A stretch of 64,000 nt of DNA from Pararhizobium sp. IMCC21322 (GTDB taxonomy: Bacteria > Pseudomonadota > Alphaproteobacteria > Rhizobiales > GCA-2746425). A program made the translations under genes and the position numbers. The stretch is taken from the NCBI RefSeq assembly GCF_030758295.1, contig NZ_CP132335.1, forward strand, positions 124,001 to 188,000. Reading direction: 5' to 3'. The notes under the pieces are model-generated. The model had not been told where the DNA came from. It was given only the letters and a program-made list of their open reading frames with translations, and made no database searches. Below are positions 44,847 through 52,461 of this stretch, one piece after another. Numbering within the stretch: position 1 is the stretch's first letter; each line of letters begins with the position of its first letter.

Positions 44847-45376
44847 GTGCTCGCCATCTGTTTCAGGTGCTTGCGCAATTCATGCATGCGCCAGGACACG
44901 GTGGATTCCTTGATCTCCAGAATTGCGGCGGCTTCCGCGTGGCTCAGCCCTTCGGCCAACACCAGAACAGCCGTCTCCTTCAGCTCGCCGCCAACCTCAT
45001 CCAGCATCTCGTAGAGCCAGATCAGATCGCGGTTGCTGGCGGCTTGTTCACCGCGTTCCAGTTCCGCTACTTCGCCATAGGTTTTGGTGGCTTTATCAAC
45101 CGTCATGCGTTTGCGATGCGCATCCCGCGCGGCATTCATGACAACGCGATAAAGCCACGTGCTGAATTTTGCATCCCCGCGAAAAGACCGGATTTTACGG
45201 GCGAGCGAAGCACAGACATCCTGTGCCAGATCCTCGGCATCCGCCCGCTGACCCGAAAATCGAAACGCAATCCGGTAAACGCTGTCATAGTGGCGCTCCA
45301 GCAGCAGCCGAAACGCCGCCGCATCGCCCTTTGCAGCCCGTGCTGCCAGCTGATTATCGTCGGTCACCATATCCAT
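44843..45376 (-). CDS. ECF-type RNA polymerase sigma factor
   Basis: The product is 177 residues. Region 2 is seen at LERHYDSVYRIAFRFSGQ and AEDLAQDVCASLARK, followed by STWLYRVVMNAARDAHRK; region 4 is at LAEGLSHAEAAAILEIKE and STVSWRMHELRKHL. It directs RNA polymerase to a specific set of promoters. The start is uncertain: ATG codons at 45376 and 45370 are both possible and neither has a strong ribosome binding site; a TTG lies at 45406. The gene overlaps the VWA gene by four bases. Confidence 0.9.
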   Translation of the reverse strand: MDMVTDDNQLAARAAKGDAAAFRLLLERHYDSVYRIAFRFSGQRADAEDLAQDVCASLARKIRSFRGDAKFSTWLYRVVMNAARDAHRKRMTVDKATKTYGEVAELERGEQAASNRDLIWLYEMLDEVGGELKETAVLVLAEGLSHAEAAAILEIKESTVSWRMHELRKHLKQMAST

Positions 45377-45447
45377 ATGTAACCATTGGACGTGTGACGA
45401 CAGCAATTCCTTGGCAGTTTTTAATTTTTTTGAAATTATTCTAAAGA

Positions 45448-46146
45448 TCAGCCATAGGCATCACGGCGTCGCAGCCAGGACATCGTCCCATCCAACCCGT
45501 CTTCCTGCCGTCCCAAAGGCGTCAGATCGAGCATGTGATAGGTGCCATTCATCATATCCAGCCCGCGTGAATAGGTGGAGTAGCTGTGCAGCACCGTATC
45601 GCCATCGCGGATGAAAACGCTGATGCCGGGCATTTCTTTGCCATAGATATTGCCTGAGTAATTGTAGCCCGTTCCGGTCAGGCCCTCATCGCCCTCATGA
45701 AAGCTGACGGCAAAGTCCGAACTGAAACTCGTATCTTCTGCGGAAACCCATTTAAAATTCCAGCCCAGACGTTTGCGATAGGCCAGGAGTTTTTCCAAAG
45801 ATGCATTGGAGACAAAGGCGAGCGCAGTATCACGCGCCGCAAGATGGGCATCAATACCATCCAGATTATCAGCCCAGAATGAACAGCTGGGGCAGCCTTC
45901 TTCCCAATCCGAACCAAACATGAAGTGATAGATGATCAGCTGCTTGTTGTTGCCAAACAGGTCCAGCAGGGATTGATCACCCGTTTCGGAGTGAAATAGA
46001 TAAGGCGTCTCAACCTTGACCAGTGGCAGCTCGCGCCGCAATGCGCTCAGCGCATCACGCTCACGGGTAAAAGCCTTTTCGCGTTGCAGAAGCGCCTTGC
46101 GCGCGTCCAGCCATTCGTCTCTTGAAACGGGCTTTTGAAAATTCAT
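45448..46146 (-). CDS. DUF899 thioredoxin-like protein
   Basis: The product is 232 residues of the DUF899 family. The N-terminus has VSRDEWLDARKALLQREKAF and RERDALSALRRELP, followed by LLDLFGNNKQLIIYHFMFG and the CPSC site in EEGCPSCSFWADNLDG, then a thioredoxin-like strand FVSNASLEKL. The function is unknown; the family is often near ECF sigma factors and stress genes, as here on both sides. The ATG lies after GGGAGGACATC-like sequence. Confidence 0.9.
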   Translation of the reverse strand: MNFQKPVSRDEWLDARKALLQREKAFTRERDALSALRRELPLVKVETPYLFHSETGDQSLLDLFGNNKQLIIYHFMFGSDWEEGCPSCSFWADNLDGIDAHLAARDTALAFVSNASLEKLLAYRKRLGWNFKWVSAEDTSFSSDFAVSFHEGDEGLTGTGYNYSGNIYGKEMPGISVFIRDGDTVLHSYSTYSRGLDMMNGTYHMLDLTPLGRQEDGLDGTMSWLRRRDAYG

Positions 46147-46365
46147 GATGTCCTCCCGGCGGGGGTTTTAAACCTGCAAAAATGTGAATTCTGGACAAAA
46201 GGGTTGCACAATCGGAAACTGAAGCAAGTCCGGAATTTTATTTTTGAGCGATTGTCGGAAACGCCAGACACCAGACGTCTTGAAGGAATTGGCATCTTGA
46301 TAGATGGACACGAACAGAGGGCCGAATTTTTGACTGAAGGCCAAACTTTAACTGAAGGGTGAGAC

Positions 46366-46740
46366 ATGGACTATGCAATCCTGATTTACGGAACCGAAGG
46401 CACCTTCGAGCGACTGCCACCAGACAAGCAGGAAGAGGCCATGAAAGGCCATTATACCTTGCAGGCCGCACTGGAAAAACGCGGCGCTTATGGCACGGTC
46501 AAACTGATGCCGACCACCAGTGCCGTCACTTTGCGGCCGACCTCTGAAATCGGTGAAAAACCCACACTGATGGATGGGCCCTTCGCAGAAACCAAGGAAC
46601 GCTTTCTGGGCATCTATATGGCGCAGTTCGATACGCTGGACGAGGCAATCTCATTTACCGAAATGATCAGCTCTCCCTATGTCAGCCTTGAAATCAGACC
46701 CATCGCATGGGCCGGAGGCGTGTTTGGGGCGCCGGAGTGA
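46366..46740 (+). CDS. YciI/DGPF-domain protein, partner of ECF42
   Basis: The product is 124 residues of the YCII family: DYAILIYGTEGTFERL, the TTSAVTLRPTSE core, the DGPFAETKERFLG motif that gives the DGPF name, and a final strand. It forms a ferredoxin-like fold. DGPF genes are the standard neighbour of ECF42 sigma genes, and here the next gene starts inside the stop codon. The ATG has GAAGGG upstream. Confidence 0.92.
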   Translation: MDYAILIYGTEGTFERLPPDKQEEAMKGHYTLQAALEKRGAYGTVKLMPTTSAVTLRPTSEIGEKPTLMDGPFAETKERFLGIYMAQFDTLDEAISFTEMISSPYVSLEIRPIAWAGGVFGAPE

Positions 46741-47975
46741 CACACCATGCCTGGCTTGAGGCACGATTTGCGGACATTCGCCCGCAGGCCCTGGCCGCAC
46801 TGACACGTCAGTTCCGCAATGTCGATCTGGCAGAGGAAGCCTTTGCCAGCGCCTGCATACGAGCCGTCCAGACATGGCCCAGGTCAGGCCTGCCAAATGA
46901 CCCTCTGGCCTGGCTGCTGAGCGTGGGCCGCAATGCGGGCATTGATATCATCCGCAAAAATCAGCGCATCACCGCCTTGTCGCCAACACCCACACCTGAT
47001 GCGGACATAGAAGGCGTTTATGCCGAACAGCTCGACAATGACGGGTTGCGTGATGATGTGCTGCGGCTTTTGTTCATCTGCTGCCATCCGGCTCTGTCGG
47101 CGCAGGATCAACTGGCTGTTGCACTTAAAACCATTACCGGCATGTCGGTGGCGCAGATCGCAGACGCCTTTGTCGTCAAACCCAAAACCATGGAACAACG
47201 GCTGACCCGCGCCAAACGCACCATCGCCGATGCGGCCATCCCCTTTGAAACACCGGATTTGACCGAGCGCGCCCGCCGGCTGAAAACGGTCAGTCTGATG
47301 CTCTATTTGCTGTTCAATGAAGGCTGGTCAGCCAGTTCAGGCGAAGTGCAGATCAAGGAACCCTTGTGCGAGGAAGCCATTCGGCTGACACGCCTGCTGC
47401 TTAATTTGTTTTCGGGCATGGGAGAGCTGATGGGGCTTTTATCCCTGTTCCTGTTCCAGCATTCCCGCCGCAAGGCACGTTTGGATGCAAGCGGAAATCT
47501 GGTGCCGCTGGATGATCAGGATCGCAAGCTGTGGGACTGCCCCATGATTGCAGAGGCAAAGGCATTGCTGGAAAAAACCTTGCGGCGTGGCCCCTCCGGC
47601 CCGCTTCAGGTCCAGGCCGCCATTGCCTCCATCCACTCTCTCGCCCCCAGCCCAGTGGATACTGACTGGCAAGAACTCGCACGACTTTATGCGCTTTTAT
47701 ATGCCATGGAACCCACACCCATCATCCGGCTTAATCAAGCAGTCGCGATTGAAAAAACCAAAGGACCGGACGCAGCACTGGCCATGCTGGAACCACTGGC
47801 AGCAGAGCTTCAAACCTATCGCTGGTATCATGCAGCCCGCGCCGCTTTCCTGTTTGATCTGGACAGATTTTCAGACGCGCAACACGCCTATGAAACAGCC
47901 CTGAGCCTTCATCCAACCGAGGCAGAGCGTCGCCTTTTGCTGGAAAAAATCAATAGCTGCAAAGAAAATTCATGA
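46737..47975 (+). CDS. ECF42-type sigma factor with DUF6596/TPR extension
   Basis: The product is 412 residues from a GTG that overlaps the upstream stop (GTGA). Sigma region 2 spans about 5-75 (AFASACIRAVQTWPRSGLP, DPLAWLLSVGRNAGIDIIRK), region 4 about 100-165 (LKTITGMSVAQIADAFVVKP). The long C-terminal part holds the DUF6596 block (LYLLFNEGWSASSG) and tetratricopeptide-like helices near the end. ECF42 proteins have no anti-sigma factor; the extension itself is thought to control activity. It probably drives the small genes downstream. Confidence 0.92.
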   Translation: MTHHAWLEARFADIRPQALAALTRQFRNVDLAEEAFASACIRAVQTWPRSGLPNDPLAWLLSVGRNAGIDIIRKNQRITALSPTPTPDADIEGVYAEQLDNDGLRDDVLRLLFICCHPALSAQDQLAVALKTITGMSVAQIADAFVVKPKTMEQRLTRAKRTIADAAIPFETPDLTERARRLKTVSLMLYLLFNEGWSASSGEVQIKEPLCEEAIRLTRLLLNLFSGMGELMGLLSLFLFQHSRRKARLDASGNLVPLDDQDRKLWDCPMIAEAKALLEKTLRRGPSGPLQVQAAIASIHSLAPSPVDTDWQELARLYALLYAMEPTPIIRLNQAVAIEKTKGPDAALAMLEPLAAELQTYRWYHAARAAFLFDLDRFSDAQHAYETALSLHPTEAERRLLLEKINSCKENS

Positions 47976-48048
47976 CAATGTCGGATTGAGCAAACTTCGT
48001 CCGTCCTTGGGGCACTGCAACACGCAGAACCCACTTCAGGAGGACATC

Positions 48049-48435
48049 ATGAGCGACATTAAAATGACAACACCCGGCAATGCAGGCTGGATTGGACATT
48101 CCGGCCCCGACAGCGCAGCTGCCATGAAATTCTATCGCGAAACCATTGGCTGGACCATCGGTGACATGCCCATGCAGGACGGCTCCAGCTTTCCGGGCAT
48201 CATGATCGGCGAGGAGCCCATTGGTGGTTTTTCACCCATGCCACAGGAAAACGGCGCCTGGCTCATTTATGTGACTGTCGAAGATGTGGATGCCTGCGTT
48301 GAAAGGGTCAAAAAATCCGGCGGAACGATTGTCAGCGAACCAATGGACATGCCGGGCGTTGGCCGCATGAGCACCATTGCCGATCCGCAGGGCGCACAGA
48401 TTGCCGTGATTACATATGAAAGTATGCGCTCTTAA
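48049..48435 (+). CDS. VOC-superfamily protein
   Basis: The product is 128 residues with two beta-alpha-beta-beta-beta modules: WIGHSGPDSAAAMKFYRETI and, in the second, WLIYVTVEDVDACVERVKK, ending MSTIADPQGAQIAVI. This is the vicinal-oxygen-chelate fold of glyoxalase and bleomycin-resistance proteins. The exact activity cannot be told. AGGAGG precedes the ATG by six bases; it follows the ECF42 gene by 73 bases on the same strand. Confidence 0.9.
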   Translation: MSDIKMTTPGNAGWIGHSGPDSAAAMKFYRETIGWTIGDMPMQDGSSFPGIMIGEEPIGGFSPMPQENGAWLIYVTVEDVDACVERVKKSGGTIVSEPMDMPGVGRMSTIADPQGAQIAVITYESMRS

Positions 48436-48528
48436 TCGCTAAAAATCAGCGGTGAAGTCTGAAGGTAAAGTCTGGAGCGGATGCGACCAGTACACCACAA
48501 ACTCTGTTTGCAAAATCAGGATACGAAT

Positions 48529-48924
48529 ATGTTGATACCAATCACACTTGTGTTTGTTGCCATGCTGGCACTGCTCCAGATTCCCATGACAATTGCGGTC
48601 GGGCTGAAGCGCGTCCATACCGGGATCCGGTTTATGGATGGTGGCGACGCGGACCTTATGCAGCGCATGCGCTCCCATGGAAATTTCACCGAAACCGTTC
48701 CCATAACCCTGTTGGCCATGGGCGGTGCCGAACTGGCTGGCACGCCCCCATCGCTTATCTGGGCAGGCGGGCTGATACTTCTTGGCGGTCGGCTTATACA
48801 CTACACCACAATACGCCTTGTCGGGTGGGGCAATGGCCGTGCCATTGGCATGTCAATGACGTTCCTTGCCCTTGCAGGATTTGCGATTTGCATTCTCGTT
48901 GCCATTATTCGTAACTTTATCTGA
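48529..48924 (+). CDS. MAPEG-family membrane protein
   Basis: The product is 131 residues with four helices. LLQIPMTIAVGLKRVHTG, MQRMRSHGNFTETVPITLL and GGRLIHYTTIRLVG are MAPEG-family hallmarks (E and R residues of the glutathione-binding region). These membrane proteins are linked to glutathione and eicosanoid metabolism in eukaryotes; bacterial ones are poorly characterised. The start at 48529 has AGGA upstream; a longer frame opens at 48481. Confidence 0.9.
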   Translation: MLIPITLVFVAMLALLQIPMTIAVGLKRVHTGIRFMDGGDADLMQRMRSHGNFTETVPITLLAMGGAELAGTPPSLIWAGGLILLGGRLIHYTTIRLVGWGNGRAIGMSMTFLALAGFAICILVAIIRNFI

Positions 48925-48952
48925 CATCTGATTGAGCTGGAGGGACCAAATC

Positions 48953-49294
48953 ATGGCCTATGATGAAGAACTGACAGATCGTTTTCGCAAAGCGGTTGAT
49001 GGCTTGGGCGGCATCGTGGAAACGCGCATGATGGGCGGCGTTTGCTTTATGCTAGATGGAAACATGCTCGGCGGTGCCAATCGGCAAAAAACCGGCGAAG
49101 GCCGCTTCATGTTCCGGGTCGGCAAGGATAATGAAGCCGAAGCCATGAAGCGACCCGGTGCCATGACCATGGAACAGGGCGGCCGGAAAATGACCGGCCT
49201 TATCTTCGTCTACGAGGATGATTGTGATGCAGAAAGTTTGCAAAGCTGGATCGCGCTTGCCCTGACCTTTGTTGGTAATCTTCCGCCAAAATAA
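48953..49294 (+). CDS. TfoX N-terminal domain protein
   Basis: The product is 113 residues, a stand-alone TfoX/Sxy N-terminal domain: DRFRKAVDGLGGIVETRMMGG, then VCFMLDGNMLGGA, RFMFRVGKDNEAEA. Stand-alone versions in alphaproteobacteria have no proven competence role. GGAGGG precedes the ATG at 48953. It follows the MAPEG gene by 28 bases and is probably in the same operon. Confidence 0.88.
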   Translation: MAYDEELTDRFRKAVDGLGGIVETRMMGGVCFMLDGNMLGGANRQKTGEGRFMFRVGKDNEAEAMKRPGAMTMEQGGRKMTGLIFVYEDDCDAESLQSWIALALTFVGNLPPK

Positions 49295-49312
49295 TCAAAA
49301 AGGGATCCTGTT

Positions 49313-49972
49313 TTGAACGAGGAATTATTTTCCGGATTCACAAACCGAACCATCACCTTCATGAAGCAATTGAAGGCCAACAACAATCGCGACTGGTTCA
49401 AAGATCAGAAAAAGACCTATGAGGAAGATTACAAAATACCCGCGCTAACCTTTGCTGATGTGATGACAGAACAACTGCGCAGCTTGACCGGCTTGTCGCA
49501 CACATCAAAACTGTTCCGCATCCACCGCGACGTGCGCTTTGCAAAAGACAAGACACCCTATAACAGCCACATGCACATCTCCTTCACGCCGGAACACCCC
49601 ATGGCAAATCCGCCCTGCTGGTTTTTCGGCCTGGACACAGAAAAGCTGACCCTTGGCTGCGGTATTTTCGGCTTTGATGCTTTACAATTGCAGGCCTTTC
49701 GCACTCGGGTCGATGGGGCAGAAGGCAACGACATCGCGGCCACTTTGCAAAGCCTGACCAAAAAAGGCGCGCGTATCAGCGACCCGGAGCTAAAGCGCGT
49801 CCCATCCGGCTTCGCGAAGGATCACCCGCAAGAAGAATTACTGCGGCACAAGGGTCTCGCCATCTGGTCAGATCTGGGGGATGCGAAAACTGCCCTTGAT
49901 GACAATCTGATTGCTACCTGCAGAAACGAGTTCAAACGCGTGAAACCGGTGTTTGACCTTTTGTTGGTTTGA
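49313..49972 (+). CDS. DUF2461 family protein
   Basis: The product is 219 residues of DUF2461 (TIGR02453): FLKQLKANNNRDWF-like start (here FMKQLKANNNRDWFKDQK), FRIHRDVRFAKDKTPYN, then HMHISFTP and a C-terminal RRLNPV-like helix. Function is unknown. The TTG start has AAAAGGG upstream; it lies 18 bases after the TfoX gene and closes this operon. Confidence 0.88.
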   Translation: MNEELFSGFTNRTITFMKQLKANNNRDWFKDQKKTYEEDYKIPALTFADVMTEQLRSLTGLSHTSKLFRIHRDVRFAKDKTPYNSHMHISFTPEHPMANPPCWFFGLDTEKLTLGCGIFGFDALQLQAFRTRVDGAEGNDIAATLQSLTKKGARISDPELKRVPSGFAKDHPQEELLRHKGLAIWSDLGDAKTALDDNLIATCRNEFKRVKPVFDLLLV

Positions 49973-50653
49973 AAAAATACCATGCCGGACGGCGGTGCGG
50001 CCAACGGCTGCAATGCCGGAATATTCCAAACGAGGACGTTTCCAGCTTGGTCAAGAAAGCAACACGTCTATTGCGGTTTTTCGCAACGGTCGGGATAACC
50101 GGCAGGAAAAAAAGGGCAGCATCCCTATCAACTAGTGCGTACCGAAGAGGTACTTGGTGCCCTTACATCATCTTGTCAGGCACGAATGAGAACAGGCCTA
50201 CGTAGCTTGGTTCACAGCTTTGGAACGGCACCACACGCGATTATTCACCAAGCCTCGTGGCTCTTGCAATACAGCTGACCAAAGGTCTGCTGTGCGGACC
50301 TTTCTGACCTTTTCTGCAACTGCGTCAAGGTCTCCTTTTGACCAAGGACTTATTGACCTTTTAAAAGGTCGATATGGTTGGAGTAAAATTCTATCTGGAA
50401 AACGATCTCACGACAGTTTGGCCATTAATCTGTATTGCCAATGGGGTTAAATGGGACTTACCCCAATGGCGACAATGTGGGTCCCCAAGAATGATTCACA
50501 GACGTGCTTAGTCGTATCTGAAAGCTCAAGATCAACCATATTGACCAGCAGTTGTCTCGGAACTTCCTTGCTGCTGAGTGACCATTTACGCGCTTACTAT
50601 CAGCAGATATTTCGTTCATTTTGAATCTAGATAGAGGCTTCTACTGATTGCCG
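49973..50653. other. 681-base stretch without a recognisable gene
   Basis: I find no convincing coding frame. The stretch holds the AAGGTC repeat cluster (50282-50370) and, at about 50434-50465, an imperfect inverted repeat around CCAATGGGG. Composition changes along it and the junction with the AT-rich gene at 50654 suggests an old insertion or an eroded element. No tRNA or integrase was seen next to it. Confidence 0.6.
50282..50370. repeat. cluster of six AAGGTC/GACCTT motifs
   Basis: AAGGTC occurs at 50282, 50327 and 50365; its complement GACCTT at 50297, 50306 and 50355. Two pairs form palindromes: AAAGGTC with GACCTTT at 50281-50303, and the perfect 16-base GACCTTTTAAAAGGTC at 50355-50370. 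Six copies in 89 bases is not expected by chance. It may be a multi-site operator or a remnant of a repeat element. Confidence 0.65.
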
Positions 50654-51220
50654 CTAATTCACTTTTGACAGATAGGCAATAATACGCTCTTCTTTACTTC
50701 TCGATAAGAGGTTTATCTCGTAAATTCCGATAATTGAATATAGGTCAGGATACACCTCGTATCCAGCAAATGCAGTTGTTTCAGCATCTGTAATACGAGT
50801 AGCAACTAGTGAATTTTCATCAAGGAATATGTGACTGGCAATTATGCAAGCATCCATATGTTGACTTGTTGATAAGCCAATTTTTATCCGATTTCCTTGC
50901 GTTCTAAGATACTCCTTTCGACAAAGCGCACTTTTTCCCAATTCGCTTTCTTTTTGGTACCATTTAAATTCAACATTGATTTTCACAGTGCTACCTTGGT
51001 GTTCGTGAAGAAATTCTACGAATTTTTTATTGCTGTGAGCGCATCCATCTTCTGTAATGTTGCATATCTTTCCATGGAAGGATGGTGTTGGTAGTATATT
51101 TCGTATTAGTTCCAAAATATTACTTGAAGCTGAAAGAATCCCGCCCAGCAGCAATAAGAGAGCTATTGGCCACCACTTTTTGACATTTTCAATTGTATAG
51201 ATTTGTTTTTCACTACGCAT
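50654..51220 (-). CDS. unrecognised AT-rich membrane-anchored protein
   Basis: The product is 188 residues from the ATG at 51220. A short basic start (MRSEKQIYTIENVKKWW) leads into one hydrophobic segment (PIALLLLLGGILSASSNI), after which a soluble domain of about 140 residues follows, with four cysteines including CNITEDGC. The frame is open to 51490, but the upstream part looks like non-coding translation. Its AT-rich composition differs from neighbours, pointing to acquisition from elsewhere. I do not recognise the family. It could be a secreted or membrane-tethered effector or immunity protein; nothing shows which. Confidence 0.6.
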   Translation of the reverse strand: MRSEKQIYTIENVKKWWPIALLLLLGGILSASSNILELIRNILPTPSFHGKICNITEDGCAHSNKKFVEFLHEHQGSTVKINVEFKWYQKESELGKSALCRKEYLRTQGNRIKIGLSTSQHMDACIIASHIFLDENSLVATRITDAETTAFAGYEVYPDLYSIIGIYEINLLSRSKEERIIAYLSKVN

Positions 51221-51602
51221 GATTTTGAACCGCATTATGGCAACCGTGCTTTCAATTTTGTTCTTAACGGTCGATGATAAAAGCCTGTGTGTAGCATCCA
51301 ATGACCTACTTCGGGAAGCCGCCGTTCGCGGCATAGCTGAGTCAAGGTAAAAGGGCGCTTTCCAGACATTGGCGGGCGGACGGTGCAGTCGCAGCATCCC
51401 TTTGATCACGATTGACACTTGTCCATGTAAGAATGGGCCTGCTCTGTCAGCGGCCACCAACACCCATTGCGCAATTGTTTCAGACAGCACCTTGAAATTG
51501 GTTTTTTTAACGCTTTATTTGAGTGTATGGGCGCAATTGGGAGACTGAAATGGGTCAGTCTCGCGCCCGCCCCGAACGCCTAGCAAAATTTAAAGGACCA
51601 CC
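51221..51602. other. 382-base stretch between orphan gene and MipA
   Basis: The middle (about 51290-51420, including CGGGAAGCCGCCGTTCGCGG) has the look of eroded intergenic sequence rather than a gene. The last 130 bases should hold the promoter of the MipA gene, and a hairpin at 51529-51568 lies in its leader. No further feature is recognisable. Confidence 0.55.
51529..51568 (+). promoter_or_regulatory. leader hairpin before the MipA gene
   Basis: GAGACTGA (51541-51548) pairs with TCAGTCTC (51555-51562), and GGGCGC (51529-51534) with GCGCCC (51563-51568) across a six-base bulge. It ends 34 bases before the start codon, so it would be in the mRNA leader. A regulatory role is possible but not shown. 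Confidence 0.5.
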
Positions 51603-52394
51603 ATGAAGTCAATCGACAGGCAGACGTCTAAACGCGCCATTGCCGGAGGCACCGCATTGTTGGTCTCCATGTGCTTCAGCGGCGCATCGGCGCAAGAGAT
51701 TCTGGCGCCGGGTCTGGAATTTGAATTGGGTGCCGGAGTTCTCGTAGCGCCCGCTTACGAAGGCTCAAAAGACTATAGGGTCTCACCTTTTCCGCTCTTC
51801 AACTTTGGCTATCTGGCAACCAGAAACGGTTTCACACTTGGTGGTGGCGATGGACAAGGCCTGTCTGCGCGTCCGTCATTTCGATTTCTGGGCCCCCGCG
51901 AAGCATCAGACCATTCTGAGCTCACTGGTCTGGAAGATACAGATGCAGCGCTCGAATTGGGCGCCGGGGTGGCTTACACAATGGGCGCGGCCAGCGCTTT
52001 TACTGACGTGCGCTATGGCGTTATCGGCCACAATGGATTTGTCGGCGAATTTGGGGCCGACTATGTAATGCGTCCGGAAGCCAATACGACAATTACTGTG
52101 GGGCCACGAATCTCTTGGGCTTCCGGCAATTACATGGACGAATATTTCAGTGTGAGCTCAGCCGAAAGCGGGGCTTCAGGACTTGATCAGTTCGATGCGG
52201 ATGCAGGTTTCAAATCCATCGGTCTGGAAGCTTCTGTCCGGCACGACTTCAATGAAAACTGGGCTCTTGAAACAGGCGCTGGTTACAACAGACTTGTCGG
52301 TGATGCGGCAGATTCACCCATAACCGATGTGGGATCAAAGGATCAGTTCAGCGGCAAAATTGGCATTGTGCGCAAATTCCGCTTCGGCTTCTAA
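51603..52394 (+). CDS. MipA/OmpV-family outer-membrane protein
   Basis: The product is 263 residues with a signal peptide (to about residue 30, GASAQ) and a beta-barrel pattern ending in phenylalanine (KIGIVRKFRFGF). LEFELGAGVLVAPAYEGSKDYRV and PLFNFGYL are the family's N-terminal hallmark, given in two parts. OmpV/MipA proteins are outer-membrane barrels, linked to murein hydrolase scaffolding in E. coli. AAAGGACC precedes the ATG. It is convergent with the CUT2 operon over a shared terminator. Confidence 0.92.
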   Translation: MKSIDRQTSKRAIAGGTALLVSMCFSGASAQEILAPGLEFELGAGVLVAPAYEGSKDYRVSPFPLFNFGYLATRNGFTLGGGDGQGLSARPSFRFLGPREASDHSELTGLEDTDAALELGAGVAYTMGAASAFTDVRYGVIGHNGFVGEFGADYVMRPEANTTITVGPRISWASGNYMDEYFSVSSAESGASGLDQFDADAGFKSIGLEASVRHDFNENWALETGAGYNRLVGDAADSPITDVGSKDQFSGKIGIVRKFRFGF

Positions 52395-52410
52395 GTCGCA
52401 AAGCTTCTAT

Positions 52411-52441
52411 AAAAAGGGCGGCCCAATGGACCGCCCTTTTC
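52411..52441. terminator. bidirectional rho-independent terminator
   Basis: AAAAGGGCGG (52412-52421) pairs with CCGCCCTTTT (52431-52440), giving A/T flanks that serve both directions. It ends the MipA transcript and the convergent CUT2 operon. Confidence 0.9.
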
Positions 52442-52461
52442 TAAGTGTCAGATGGGAAAAA

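Noticed and set aside
51221-51490. N-terminal extension of the AT-rich orphan protein
   Set aside because: It is arginine- and serine-rich, GC-richer than the rest and looks like translated non-coding sequence; an ATG at 51220 directly precedes the membrane segment.
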